Counted from the stretch's first letter, positions 33,292 through 43,517 are shown. The stretch is 64,000 nt of DNA from Endobacterium cereale (GCF_009617585.1 NZ_WIXI01000037.1:62001-126000), one strand, 5' to 3'. A program made the numbers and translations. Notes: generated from the sequence alone by a model not told the origin.

Positions 33292-35484
33292 TTAGGCGGT
33301 GCCGGAGCTTGCCACGTTCAGAGTTTGTTTTGCCCCGGTCACGAGCGCGACAACAGCCTGACGAGGCAAAGGCCGGGATAAAAGAAAACCCTGGAGATCG
33401 TCGCAGCCGAGACTTTCAAGAGCCGCTCGTTGCTCTACGGTCTCTACACCTTCTGCGGTGATCTTGAGGCCCTTCGCTCGTGCCATGTCGATCATCGCAA
33501 CAACCAGCGCTCTGCTATCGCTGCGATGCATCTCGTCAACAAAGGACTTGTCGATTTTAATCCGGTCGACCTCGATCTTTTGCACGCGTGAAAACGAGGA
33601 ATAGCCGGTTCCGAAGTCATCAATAGCAAAACTAACGCCAGCTGCTCGCAGCATCGAGATTGTTCGTTCGAGCTCGCCCCGGTCGTCTGCGGTCGCCGTT
33701 TCAGTCATCTCGATTTCCAGTCTGGCCGGGCTTACCTGCCACTTGGCCAGAGCTGTCAAAACGCGCAGCGCGTAGCCAGGCGATTCAAGTTCAAGCGTAG
33801 AAGCATTGACTGCCACCGAGATGTCAGGAAGCTCGGCCAGCGTCCTGCATGCGTCTTCCAACACAAATGCACCGATGTCGCTGATAAGGCCTATCTCTTC
33901 GGCCAGAGGAATGAACTGATCGGGACTGATATAGCCAAGTGTCGGATGGTTCCAGCGGGCAAGAGCCTCCAGCGAGCAGAGGGCCCCACTATTTGCAGCA
34001 AACACCGGCTGGTAGAAGGTTTCAAACTGGATCCGGGTCTCAACCGCTGATCTTAGATCGTTTTCCAACGCTCTACGCTTGCGCAACAGCTCGTCCATAT
34101 GCTCCCCGAACAGCGCGTAAGTATTCCTGCCGGCGGCCTTGGCGTGATAAAGCGCTATATCGGCCTGGCGGGTCAGTTCAACCGGATCGCAAGAGCCGGC
34201 TGCAAACGCCACGCCGACGCTTGCACCAATAACGATATGCGCCACCTCGATCTCGAAGGGCATTCTCAGACCATGAACGAGCTTTCTGGCCAGTTCCTCG
34301 GCGTTCCGCGCGTCGTCGCCCTGCAGCAGGATCGTAAATTCGTCGCCTCCTATGCGGGCTATGAGAGCGTTAGGGAGAAGGTCGCGCATACGGGTTGCGG
34401 CCGAACTGATCAGCTTATCGCCAACCGGGTGGCCGAACGTGTCGTTGACAGCCTTGAAGCGATCAAGATCTACAAACAAGACGCAGTGCAGCTCGTCGGC
34501 CTGTGCGTTTGGGAGCCTTCGATCGAGTTGCTCGCCAAAGTGACCGCGATTTGCAAGACCTGTTAGTGCATCGTGAGAGGCTTGATGCCTAAGCTCGGCG
34601 CGGCTCGCAGCCAAGCGCTCCGAGCGACGCCAAATTGCGCCTCCAGCCAAACTGGTCCCCGCAAACAATGCGATGAACGCGAGCATGAGGGCAGGGGTAG
34701 TGGCCTCAAGTACGTGCTGCCCAGGTCGAAATGGTTTCCAACGGAAATAGCCGAATACCTGTCCATCTCGGGCAATCAGCGGTACGAAGGCGATGTTGCG
34801 TCCTGTCGGCTGTTTTGCCGCAAATTCTAGGTCAGCGAACTCATATTCTCGGCCGATCACTGCGGGCAGATCACCGTCGAGATAGCGGACTGCCACGTGT
34901 AGCATCTCTTGGCCAGGAATTTGCTCAAGATTACCAGTGTCCGACACGATCGGCTTCACACTAACGATCGCGGGTCGAAAGCCCACATAGGCAAGATCCG
35001 CTTCTCCTATCGATAGGATCGTGTCACTGGTGCCTTCGGTATCTCCGACAGACAGTCGCGCCTGGAGCATTTTGGCAAGCGGCAGATAGGCCTTCTGAAA
35101 ATCGCCGGGCGTTGGAGCATGGTCTGGATCTGATGAGAACTGGTATAAGGATGAAAGGTCAGGCCTCAGGATTAGCGCGGCGTCGTGGCCGAAATAGCTG
35201 TGCATCCAGGAGCCAAGGTTCGCCTCGATCCATTCGAGGTTCCCGCTGGTTGCATTTCTGACGGCATCGTCCCAAACCGTTGCGCTTTCCTGATCATGCG
35301 CAACGCCAACCTTTAGCTTCGCGACCGTGAGCGTGACGAGATCGCGTTGCCGAAGCGCCGCGACTTCATCGGTTCTTGCTGCCGCCCAAGTCAAACTGAT
35401 GAGAAGCAAACCACAAAGCGCCAAGGAGGCACAAAACGGCAAAACCCATCGTAGAAACCACTGTGATTGAAGCTGCATTGTCAT
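33292..35484 (-). CDS. CHASE4-GGDEF-EAL cyclic-di-GMP enzyme
   Basis: The protein has about 730 residues from the ATG at 35484. Domain order: membrane helix (WVLPFCASLALCGLLLISLT), a periplasmic CHASE4-like sensor (VAHDQESATVWDDAVRNATS), a second helix (ALMLAFIALFAGTSLAGGA), GGDEF with intact ARIGGDEFTIL, and EAL with LEALARW, DDFGTGYSS, KIDKSF and AEGVET. Both catalytic sites look complete, so it could make or degrade c-di-GMP. The RxxD inhibitory site before GGDEF is absent. It is bound to the inner membrane and senses a periplasmic signal. A TTG at 35550 would add 22 residues; the ATG just before the first helix is preferred. Confidence 0.9.
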   Translation of the reverse strand: MTMQLQSQWFLRWVLPFCASLALCGLLLISLTWAAARTDEVAALRQRDLVTLTVAKLKVGVAHDQESATVWDDAVRNATSGNLEWIEANLGSWMHSYFGHDAALILRPDLSSLYQFSSDPDHAPTPGDFQKAYLPLAKMLQARLSVGDTEGTSDTILSIGEADLAYVGFRPAIVSVKPIVSDTGNLEQIPGQEMLHVAVRYLDGDLPAVIGREYEFADLEFAAKQPTGRNIAFVPLIARDGQVFGYFRWKPFRPGQHVLEATTPALMLAFIALFAGTSLAGGAIWRRSERLAASRAELRHQASHDALTGLANRGHFGEQLDRRLPNAQADELHCVLFVDLDRFKAVNDTFGHPVGDKLISSAATRMRDLLPNALIARIGGDEFTILLQGDDARNAEELARKLVHGLRMPFEIEVAHIVIGASVGVAFAAGSCDPVELTRQADIALYHAKAAGRNTYALFGEHMDELLRKRRALENDLRSAVETRIQFETFYQPVFAANSGALCSLEALARWNHPTLGYISPDQFIPLAEEIGLISDIGAFVLEDACRTLAELPDISVAVNASTLELESPGYALRVLTALAKWQVSPARLEIEMTETATADDRGELERTISMLRAAGVSFAIDDFGTGYSSFSRVQKIEVDRIKIDKSFVDEMHRSDSRALVVAMIDMARAKGLKITAEGVETVEQRAALESLGCDDLQGFLLSRPLPRQAVVALVTGAKQTLNVASSGTA

Positions 35485-35720
35485 TCGCGGGCCGTCATCC
35501 TGTATTTGATGAGACGGTAAAACAGCGGCTGTTAAAACGACGCCAAGCAAGTTGGTTAGAAGCTGGTTAAAGGCCCGTGTACGCTAACGTACCAGTGCGA
35601 TCGGCCGCTTGAAGTGAGAACTCTTTATGGGCTGAGGTAAGCTTCGAGCAAGCCTTGATTCGCAGAAGGCCTCGGCAGCTCTAAAGCCTGCGAGAGCCCA
35701 GCGACGATCATGAGGATCGA

Positions 35721-35951
35721 ATGACTTTCGATGTTGAAATAATCCTTGACTGGCAACAACGGGGAATAAACGCCCGGGTTCTGGGTCTCTCTGCAAGCGA
35801 AAATCCAGTAATGCCGTATCTTGAAAGAACAGAGTGTCCCCAAGAGAGGGATGGCTGGCTGCAGAGAGCAGAGGCGTGGGTGTTCGGCTGGAATATCGAG
35901 AATGCGGCACGTGCCTTTCAGCAACCGAATTGCTTGTTTCGCGGCAGCTGA
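35721..35951 (+). CDS. Small Rmf/CrpP-like protein
   Basis: The 76-residue protein (MTFDVEIILDWQQRGINARV, LGLSASENPVMPYLE, DGWLQRAEAWVFGWNIENAA) fits the pattern of the ribosome modulation factor/CrpP-like family: a helix with a G-A pair, an ENP turn, and a second helix ending W..GW. Rmf dimerises 70S ribosomes in stationary phase; CrpP-type relatives were reported as ciprofloxacin-modifying, though this is disputed. Function here is not assigned. AGGA lies 4 bases before the ATG. It stands alone. The frame 35954-36220 behind it is open but unsupported. Confidence 0.55.
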   Translation: MTFDVEIILDWQQRGINARVLGLSASENPVMPYLERTECPQERDGWLQRAEAWVFGWNIENAARAFQQPNCLFRGS

Positions 35952-36216
35952 TCGTGCTCATCCTGAACGGCGACGTGGTCCAGCAGAGGAGTATCGAACT
36001 GCTGGTATCACCACGAGGGTGGCCGAAGGAATTTCTCGCTGCTCCGCCACGGGCCTCAGCAACCGACCGACGGGATAGTGACGATCAAATCATCGGTCTG
36101 CGCTCAGAGATGGCCCAAGTCGTTACGATTATAGCGCGCTTAATGCTCGGAAACACAGGTTCGCTTCCGATCGAGAACTTGAACAGCTCGGCTCCCTACC
36201 GAGCTAGGATAATGTT

Positions 36217-36714
36217 TTAAGGATCTCGTTGTAAGATGATGGCGTCTCCCTTGTCACGGCACACCTTATCGATTTCTTTGTAGCCCAAGCGTTCAGCGAG
36301 ACGAAGTGATAGAACGTTTCCCACAGCAATAAGACATGCTGTTGGCTGCCTGTGATCGCGCTCGAACCAATGCTGCACTGCTTGCGCTGCCTCGGTCGCA
36401 TATCCGCGCCCATGGAACCCGCTTTGAAGAGTCCAGGACATTTCAATATTTGTGTCCGCTCGGCCCAGCGGGCGTTCGAACACCGCAAACCCTACTTTGC
36501 CTGCGTAAGTGTTTTGCGCGCGTTCAATTATCGAAAATTGCCCGAAACCCATCAACTGCCAGTGCCCGACGTCGCGTAAGAGCCGGGTCCAGATTTCGCT
36601 GCGGTTGAGCTTGCCGATCTGTCGTAACACAGGCTCTTCCGAGAACATCTCGATCATAGGCTTGAAATCGGAATAAATCGGCGGACGAAGAATAAGACGA
36701 GGTGTTTCAATCAT
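36217..36714 (-). CDS. GNAT-family N-acetyltransferase (RimJ/RimL type)
   Basis: The 165-residue protein starts IETPRLILRPP, typical for this group, and holds the acetyl-CoA loop GFHGRGYATEAAQA (Q/RxxGxG/A), preceded by VGFAVFERPLGRADTNIEMSW and followed by NVLSLRLAERLGYKEI. It transfers an acetyl group from acetyl-CoA to an amine; substrates of this branch include protein N-termini and small molecules. The specificity is unknown. It is complete and alone on its strand. Confidence 0.88.
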   Translation of the reverse strand: MIETPRLILRPPIYSDFKPMIEMFSEEPVLRQIGKLNRSEIWTRLLRDVGHWQLMGFGQFSIIERAQNTYAGKVGFAVFERPLGRADTNIEMSWTLQSGFHGRGYATEAAQAVQHWFERDHRQPTACLIAVGNVLSLRLAERLGYKEIDKVCRDKGDAIILQRDP

Positions 36715-36859
36715 GCTCTGTCAGTTCTATTTTACGAGAGTTGTGGCCGGGTATGATCATTCTAACGGGGAGAGCTAAAGTCCTCACCTGTATCTGGCAT
36801 CCCGCTGGGATTGCTCGCGCCGAACCTATTGGCAAAAGAGGCGGTTCGTGAGGGCGAAG

Positions 36860-38065
36860 CTATGATCCGGCTGCAGAACCGGATGGGGAAAATTTAGCAA
36901 GATGGATGACATTCGATTCTGTGTCGGTTGCCTCGAAAACTGTATAGCCGTTCCGGCCGCGCCGCTTGGTCTCGTAGAGCGCGCGGTCCGCGCTGTCCAA
37001 AAGGATCTCAGGGTTTAACCCGGACGGACCTCGTGAAACGATCCCGATGCTGACCGAGAGAGGCACCTGCAGGGCGCCCCAATGCAGCGGCGTGCTCCCG
37101 ACTTCGCCAACGATCCGCTTGGCGATAGCCTCAGCGTCGTTCACATCTGCGCCAATCATCAACAGACTGAACTCGTCTCCTCCAAGACGAGCAAAGACAT
37201 CGCCCTGTCCCAACTGTCTCGTGATCAAATCTGCCACATGCTTCAAGGCAGCGTCACCTGCCGCATGGCCATATTTGTCGTTGATCGTTTTAAAGCTGTC
37301 GAGATCAAACAGGAGCAAGCTGAAACCCTGCCCACCGTGCGCCGTTTCGCAAACACTGCTCAGGTGCTTCATAAAAAGTCTGCGATTGGCGATCCCTGTC
37401 AGCTCATCCTCATTTGCCAGGCGCTCGACTTCAGTGCGCAGCCGTTCGACTGCCGAAATGAGAAATCCAAAGTTCCAGACGACCGATGCGAACAGGAAGA
37501 TCAGTAGGTCAATCGACGCAGCCCGATATAGTTGGAGACCAGGCGCTGCGCCAATCACGATCAGAACGTTGCCGCCGGCGATCACGATGTGGGACAATAC
37601 GCCTGCCAACATGGCTATGCCGGCGACGACCGCTCCGAGATCCCTTCCGTGTATTCGCAAAAGATAGGTGGCGGTTAGCATCAGCGGTATCGACTGTGCC
37701 AGCGTGTAAACAGGATTGCGGCCATACCACATGTGGAAAGTCGCGAGCATGGCCAATATGCTGCCAGCGACTAGGATGGAGGTTCTCGCTCCTTGAACTT
37801 TGTCACCGTGAAACTGACGCGTGCCACACAGGTTCAGATAGAATCCCAGAATGATAAAGCCATTGCCGGCAACTGTGTTGGCGATGAGGCCACTCTCCCC
37901 TTGCACAGAGAGAGCGAGCCCACCAATTACACCTGCCGCGCTACCGGCAAGCCAATAGCGCGGAGCTAGCAGATCCTTGTACCGATAGGCAATCATTCCC
38001 CACAGCATGCTGTGTGAAAGATTGAGCAGCAGGACGACAACGAACAGCGTGAAGAAATCCGGCAT
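36860..38065 (-). CDS. Membrane diguanylate cyclase (GGDEF)
   Basis: The 401-residue protein has an N-terminal membrane part with about six to seven helices (to about residue 210), without a recognised ligand domain, a short linker helix (AVERLRTEVERLANEDELTG) and a full GGDEF domain with the LDSFKTINDKYGHAAGD block and FARLGGDEFSLL. The catalytic GGDEF is intact, so it should make c-di-GMP. The RxxD inhibitory site is missing (GQGD at that place), so product inhibition by this route is unlikely. It lies 1.4 kb from the GGDEF-EAL gene on the same strand, but two other genes separate them. Confidence 0.9.
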   Translation of the reverse strand: MPDFFTLFVVVLLLNLSHSMLWGMIAYRYKDLLAPRYWLAGSAAGVIGGLALSVQGESGLIANTVAGNGFIILGFYLNLCGTRQFHGDKVQGARTSILVAGSILAMLATFHMWYGRNPVYTLAQSIPLMLTATYLLRIHGRDLGAVVAGIAMLAGVLSHIVIAGGNVLIVIGAAPGLQLYRAASIDLLIFLFASVVWNFGFLISAVERLRTEVERLANEDELTGIANRRLFMKHLSSVCETAHGGQGFSLLLFDLDSFKTINDKYGHAAGDAALKHVADLITRQLGQGDVFARLGGDEFSLLMIGADVNDAEAIAKRIVGEVGSTPLHWGALQVPLSVSIGIVSRGPSGLNPEILLDSADRALYETKRRGRNGYTVFEATDTESNVIHLAKFSPSGSAAGS

Positions 38066-38209
38066 ACGGCATCCTGTTTAGAGACCGGATGACGGCTACA
38101 TGCGAGGGTTAAACACCGGATGAAAGATTTAAGACGTATTTGACTGAACGACCGCTCAACCGCCGGCTGGCCGCTGTCTTGACGCGCTGCCGCCGAGAAA
38201 GATCCCGTT

Positions 38210-38219
38210 CCCCCCCCCC
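38210..38219. repeat. Homopolymer tract of ten C
   Basis: Ten consecutive C bases lie between the diguanylate cyclase and the OsmC gene, about 150 bases before the OsmC start. Such tracts can slip in replication, but it is not inside a gene or an obvious promoter. The rest of 38066-38367 shows no gene. Confidence 0.6.
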
Positions 38220-38367
38220 ACGAAACAAGTCATCTCGTGCAGCCTTCAGATATCCGGATAGCAATGGCACGCCGGCCGTCCTGCCCAAAAAGGGTCTGGT
38301 TTACCGTTGACACAATGAGCTTGTGCCAGGAGCGTGCCATCAAACTTTCGCGGAGAGAGTTAAGGAA

Positions 38368-38772
38368 ATGGTTCAGTCGATCGTGGAATTGCGCAATATG
38401 GCGGCTACGGAGGCAGCAGTTGGTTGGGCTGGTGGACACACCATTGTCGTTGATAGGCCGGAAGGCAAGGCCGGCGGGTTGGGCCTAGGCTTCAATGGCG
38501 GGCAGCTCCTCGGTCTGGCAGTCGGAGGTTGCTACTGCAACGACCTTCGCTATATTGCCCATGACCTCGGTGTCGAAATCGGAGACATAGCCGTGACGGT
38601 TCAACTGGAACTTGATGGTGCGCCTCTTGTTGCCACCAACGCCGTCCTATCCGTGAGATGCACGACACTGGATGGGTCTGACCCGCAGACCTTGATCGAT
38701 CGTGCTTGGTCGATCTGCACGGTAGCAAATTCCCTTAATCGTGGCGTACCGACGACGCTAACGGTATTCTGA
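38368..38772 (+). CDS. OsmC family protein
   Basis: The 134-residue protein shows the OsmC fold: an N-terminal strand pair (ATEAAVGWAGGHTIVVDRP), the long central helix with active-site cysteines in LLGLAVGGCYCNDLRYIAHD, and the C-terminal beta-alpha part VTVQLELDG. OsmC/Ohr proteins reduce organic hydroperoxides with a pair of cysteines; here the first is in GGCYC, but the second usual position is not evident. ATG 38368 follows AAGGA. VOC-family 38801 starts 28 bases downstream, probably the same operon. Confidence 0.78.
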   Translation: MVQSIVELRNMAATEAAVGWAGGHTIVVDRPEGKAGGLGLGFNGGQLLGLAVGGCYCNDLRYIAHDLGVEIGDIAVTVQLELDGAPLVATNAVLSVRCTTLDGSDPQTLIDRAWSICTVANSLNRGVPTTLTVF

Positions 38773-38800
38773 TTGCTTGATATCTTACCGGAGATAGAAA

Positions 38801-39175
38801 ATGTTCACCCATATCATGATCGGCAGCAACGATCTGGAGCGAGCCAGAAATTTCTACGACGCCACGTTGGTTGCGCTGGGTGGCAAGCTCGGCGAAATGG
38901 ATGCGAGAGGCAGGCTGATCTACGTCCACGAGGGTGGTCGGTTGATGATCACGAAACCAATCAATGGAGGGCCGGCGACCGTAGCTAACGGTGGAACGAT
39001 TGGTCTTGGGGCCGCGAGCGCCGCTCACGTTCTAGCGTGGCACGAAGCCGGCATTACGCACGGTGGCGAAGCGATCGAGAGCCCTCCCGCGGAGCGTCCG
39101 AACGGGTCATTCGTCGCGTATATTCGCGATCCGGACGGACATAAACTCACGGCACGGACGCAACCGACGGGATAA
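38801..39175 (+). CDS. VOC-family (glyoxalase-like) protein
   Basis: The 124-residue protein is a vicinal oxygen chelate fold: FTHIMIGSNDLERARNFYDA (strand with first His, then the typical DLERARxFY helix), LGAASAAHVLAWHEAG and the closing strand GSFVAYIRDPDGHKLTA. Members are metal-dependent lyases, dioxygenases or resistance proteins; this subgroup is uncharacterised. It follows the OsmC gene at 28 bases, consistent with a small oxidative or electrophile stress operon. Confidence 0.87.
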   Translation: MFTHIMIGSNDLERARNFYDATLVALGGKLGEMDARGRLIYVHEGGRLMITKPINGGPATVANGGTIGLGAASAAHVLAWHEAGITHGGEAIESPPAERPNGSFVAYIRDPDGHKLTARTQPTG

Positions 39176-39485
39176 GATCGGCGACCCCGACGCCTGCAGA
39201 GCGCTTCATCTGCGTCCCTTAGGTGTGAAATCGGACGAAGGAACCGTCCTCCTCGTTTTGAAGGGTGCAGCCATAAGGTCCAAGCTTCGCGAAACTTACC
39301 AATCATTGCAACGCTCTCGCGGCTGTGTCGACCCGACGCCTTTGCGCTCGCGCCGGACTAAAGCGCGCTGAAAGCGTTGATGTCAGCGCTTGCTTGCTCC
39401 CGGACTAGAAATACGTGTTTCCTTTCTCTTAACTTGGCTGGTTTGGCGAATCGATGGTTCCGTGGTTTGTTGAGAGCCTAGGTTC

Positions 39486-39704
39486 TCACTGCTGCGAGGT
39501 TGAGTTAGCCGACATAGGGACAGCCTGCATGGCTGCCGCCAGGAGCTCCTCGCGATCGCGCATGCCTCTATTGAACAGTCTGGCGACGGATGCCGTCAAG
39601 CTCCCGATCGCGACCGGATCTTTGACAATATCTATCGCTCGAGCGATCTCCTTGACAACGCTGGCGCACAAACGTGCATCTTCTCTCGAAATGGGCTCGG
39701 GCAC
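39486..39704 (-). CDS. Small hypothetical protein
   Basis: The 72-residue protein (PEPISREDARLCASVVKEIA, KDPVAIGSLTASVARLFNRGM, DREELLAAAMQAV) is helical and polar. No domain is recognised. It lies just behind groEL on the same strand but after a clear terminator, so it is probably expressed separately. Sequence composition and lack of overlap suggest a real gene. Confidence 0.6.
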   Translation of the reverse strand: MPEPISREDARLCASVVKEIARAIDIVKDPVAIGSLTASVARLFNRGMRDREELLAAAMQAVPMSANSTSQQ

Positions 39705-39716
39705 TCTTTAGTCTCC

Positions 39717-39749
39717 CAAAATGGCCCACCCCGGCGGATGGGGCGGGCC
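39717..39749 (-). terminator. Intrinsic terminator of groESL
   Basis: On the minus strand a strong GC hairpin (GGCCCGCCCC paired with GGGGTGGGCC, one mismatch, seven-base loop) is followed by ATTTTGGG, 10 bases after the groEL stop. The short T run fits an intrinsic terminator. Confidence 0.7.
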
Positions 39750-39758
39750 TGTGAGTGA

Positions 39759-41399
<1,641 letters not shown>

Positions 41400-41435
41400 T
41401 CAATAGGCAGCTTTTTGACTGATGAGCGGGCGTAC

Positions 41436-41750
41436 CTAGGCAGCCTGCTTCTGTTCGGCCTGGGCTTCGATGATACCCATGACGTCACTTTCCTTCATGA
41501 TCAGCAGGTCTTCACCGTTGATCTTGATCTCGGTGCCGGACCATTTGCCAAACAGGATGCGATTGCCGGCCTTGACGTCGAGCGCCTGGATCTGGCCAGC
41601 TTCGTTCCGGGTGCCGGAGCCGACGGCGATGACTTCGCCTTCCTGCGGCTTTTCCTTGGCGGTATCAGGGATGATAATCCCGCCTTTGGTCTTCTCCTCA
41701 GAGTCGACCCGGCGTACGAGAATGCGATCATGCAGCGGTCTAAACGACAT
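41436..41750 (-). CDS. groES: Co-chaperonin GroES
   Basis: The 104-residue protein has the standard features [19 protein letters not shown], the mobile loop [19 protein letters not shown], and [20 protein letters not shown]. It caps the GroEL ring. I start at the ATG at 41750, which follows GGAGG, rather than the ATG six codons upstream. groEL begins 48 bases downstream on the same strand. Confidence 0.96.
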   Translation of the reverse strand: MSFRPLHDRILVRRVDSEEKTKGGIIIPDTAKEKPQEGEVIAVGSGTRNEAGQIQALDVKAGNRILFGKWSGTEIKINGEDLLIMKESDVMGIIEAQAEQKQAA

Positions 41751-41852
41751 GTTTTCCTCCATGGACAAACAAGATGACGTTGATCCCCCGCGCCGAAACC
41801 GGATGACCGGCCCGGACGGGTGCGAAGCCTCTTTGAGCGTTTCGCGCGAAAA

Positions 41853-41881
41853 ATTTATTTTCGAGATTTTCTGATTTCAAG
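41853..41881 (-). promoter_or_regulatory. Possible heat-shock (RpoH-type) promoter of groESL
   Basis: On the minus strand CTTGAAA (41875-41881) and ATAAAT (41853-41858) are 16 bases apart, about 100 bases before the groES start. CTTGAAA fits the alphaproteobacterial RpoH -35 box; the -10 is AT-rich but not a good match to the usual CYTATNT. Confidence 0.4.
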
Positions 41882-41898
41882 AGGGTGGACAGGAAAAA

Positions 41899-41925
41899 TT
41901 GGCACTCTCGGGTGATGGCTGCTAA
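41899..41925 (-). promoter_or_regulatory. CIRCE-like HrcA operator
   Basis: The arms TTGGCACTC and GGCTGCTAA are separated by exactly 9 bases. Compared with the consensus (TTAGCACTC, 9 bases, GAGTGCTAA) the left arm matches 8 of 9 and the right arm 7 of 9. It stands just upstream of the promoter-like elements, about 150 bases before groES. HrcA control is therefore plausible, although three mismatches may weaken binding. Confidence 0.6.
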
Positions 41926-42027
41926 CATGCTGTAAAGGAACGATAATCGAGGTGGCGAGTTGAAAAAAGATTGATGCCGCAGCACACTTGCGTCATCCTT
42001 CTGCCTGTCATGAAAAGGAGATGAAGC

Positions 42028-42300
42028 ATGCAGTTTTCGTCGGATCTTGAGCGGCAGCTCAACGGTTATGGCCTTACCACAGCGCATATCCTCTATCGTA
42101 TTCCCGATTTCGAAACCGTCCTGCAGAGCTATGTCTGGCAGGATTACGACCTTGCGCCAGATTTCCCAGAAATGCGCAAATTCCTCGATTTCTGGCAGTC
42201 GTCTCTGGATGGGCCGCTGCATTCGGTTCGCTACAGCCATCAGCGCCTGATCGGGCCCAACGAATGGCGGCGCGTCGACGGTGAATTCAAGCTGCAATGA
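42028..42300 (+). CDS. usg: Usg family protein
   Basis: The 90-residue protein follows the Usg pattern: DLERQLNGYGLTTAHILYRI, LQSYVWQDYDLAPDFPEMRK, FLDFWQSSLDGPLHSVRYSH, ending EWRRVDGEFKLQ. The family was named for a gene upstream of trp genes in Caulobacter and is widespread in alphaproteobacteria, with unknown function. AAAAGGAGATG-like sequence precedes the ATG. It is divergent from groES and could share its regulatory region. Confidence 0.88.
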   Translation: MQFSSDLERQLNGYGLTTAHILYRIPDFETVLQSYVWQDYDLAPDFPEMRKFLDFWQSSLDGPLHSVRYSHQRLIGPNEWRRVDGEFKLQ

Positions 42301-42395
42301 ACCTTGAATTTTATTTTTCCACTTCCTAGCTCACCCGGCGATCGGGGCTTGATGAGCCCGGTCGCTTGACCACGTGTGTATGGAGTGAGACCCGA

Positions 42396-42686
42396 ATGGA
42401 AGAGAACATCAAAATCATCAAGAGTGCGAGCGTCCCGGTAAGGGAGGAGATCATGGTGGATTTCGCCCGCTGGCTTGAGACCGCCTCACAGGAGGCGCTC
42501 GTCTATGGCGAAGGGCGCTTTGCCGTGATGTCTGCGAATATGGCAAACGCAATACGGGTCAATGCAGACGAACTTGCACGTGATAATCCGGAGGCGGCCG
42601 AGCGTGTCCTGCAGCAGGCCTGCGCCATGATATCGCAATTCAAAGCTGCCTATCCCCATCGTGTCTTCAGTCGGTCCGTCCATTAA
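42396..42686 (+). CDS. Hypothetical protein
   Basis: The 96-residue protein (EENIKIIKSASVPVREEIMV, FARWLETASQEALVYGEGRF, NPEAAERVLQQACAMISQFK) is helical and resembles short stress-region proteins of rhizobia, but I cannot name a family. The ATG at 42396 is preferred to one 10 codons upstream because the conserved-looking part begins there. It lies between usg and hsp20, which suggests a link to heat-stress genes. Confidence 0.58.
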   Translation: MEENIKIIKSASVPVREEIMVDFARWLETASQEALVYGEGRFAVMSANMANAIRVNADELARDNPEAAERVLQQACAMISQFKAAYPHRVFSRSVH

Positions 42687-42959
42687 ACCGAGGCCCCCGG
42701 CGGATTGAATTCCCATGCTTCGCAGCAATCATGGAGCGCCTGGCCCAAGGCGATCGCTATGTCGTAGATGGGAGGGCTCTTTTCATCGGTACCTGGAGAT
42801 CATGCATTCACGGCGCCAATAGCGAGCGAGCGGTAAAAACGCCACTTTGACCTTGCAGCGCGGATAGAATGCCGAAGCGGTCGTACGGCGTCGAAAAGGG
42901 TGCAATTTTTTCTGTCGCAGATCTTGAATCCGAAATTCGGCAAAACCAAATCGATCGCC
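42687..42959. other. Intergenic region before the ROSE element
   Basis: No gene is supported here; a minus-strand frame at 42800-43030 overlaps the thermometer and lacks protein features. The hsp20 promoter must lie in this stretch, but I cannot place its boxes with confidence. Confidence 0.35.
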
Positions 42960-43035
42960 GCCAGCCGCTGATAAAGGGCTGGCATCGCCGGGAGCGCTAC
43001 GTGTAGCATCCCGTATCCATGTTGCTTCAAGGAGG
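42960..43035 (+). ncRNA. ROSE-like RNA thermometer of hsp20
   Basis: Three successive hairpins precede hsp20. The first is GCCAGCC/GGCTGGC (42960-42966 with 42977-42983). The second is CGGGA-GCTA paired with TAGC-TCCCG (42989-43013). The last is TTGCT (43022-43026), loop TCA, AGGAG (43030-43034), which hides the Shine-Dalgarno sequence. The UUGCU-AGGAG pairing with its internal G-G opposition is the signature of ROSE (repression of heat-shock gene expression) elements, which melt at high temperature. Pairing was done by eye. Confidence 0.8.
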
Positions 43036-43043
43036 ATATGGCT

Positions 43044-43517
43044 ATGGCAACATCTTATGATTACGCACCTCTCTACCGCTCGAGCGTCGGCTTCGATCGG
43101 GTGTTCAATCTTTTGGAAAATGCCCAGCGCGCCCGCTCGATCAGCGACTGGCCGCCCTATGACATCGTCAAGACCGGCGATGACAGCTACCGGATCTCGA
43201 TCGCGGTGGCGGGCTTTGCCCAGGACGACCTCGATATCAGTTTCCAGTCCAATCTGCTGACGGTCACCGGCAAGAAGCAGGAGACCTCAACGGATGGATA
43301 CCTGCATCGCGGCATTGCCGGGCGTCCGTTCGAACACCGCTTCGAACTTGCCGACCATGTCCGCGTGAACGGAGCGGATCTGAACAACGGTCTCCTGTCG
43401 ATCGAGCTTGTCCGTGAGATCCCTGAGGCCTTGAAGCCGCGCAAGATCACGATCCAGAGCACACCCGCTTTGACCTCGGTCGCTCCAGCGCAGATCGAGG
43501 CGCAAAAGGCGGCTTGA
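43044..43517 (+). CDS. Small heat-shock protein Hsp20 (IbpA type)
   Basis: The 157-residue protein has the N-terminal LYRSSVGFDRVFNLLENAQR, then an alpha-crystallin domain from YDIVKTGDDSYRISIAVAGF through LLTVTGKKQ to NGLLSIELVREIPE, followed by KPRKITI and a short tail. It binds unfolding proteins as an oligomeric holdase. The start is ATG 43044; ATG 43038 lies too close to GGAGG. Expression is likely heat-induced through the ROSE element in its leader. Confidence 0.95.
   Translation: MATSYDYAPLYRSSVGFDRVFNLLENAQRARSISDWPPYDIVKTGDDSYRISIAVAGFAQDDLDISFQSNLLTVTGKKQETSTDGYLHRGIAGRPFEHRFELADHVRVNGADLNNGLLSIELVREIPEALKPRKITIQSTPALTSVAPAQIEAQKAA

Noticed and set aside
35954..36220. Open frame after the Rmf-like gene
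   Set aside because: It could start at GTG 35954 but has no ribosome binding site and no known family; kept as unsupported.
42800..43030. Minus-strand frame of 76 codons before hsp20
   Set aside because: It is antisense to the ROSE-like leader, whose hairpins better explain the sequence.
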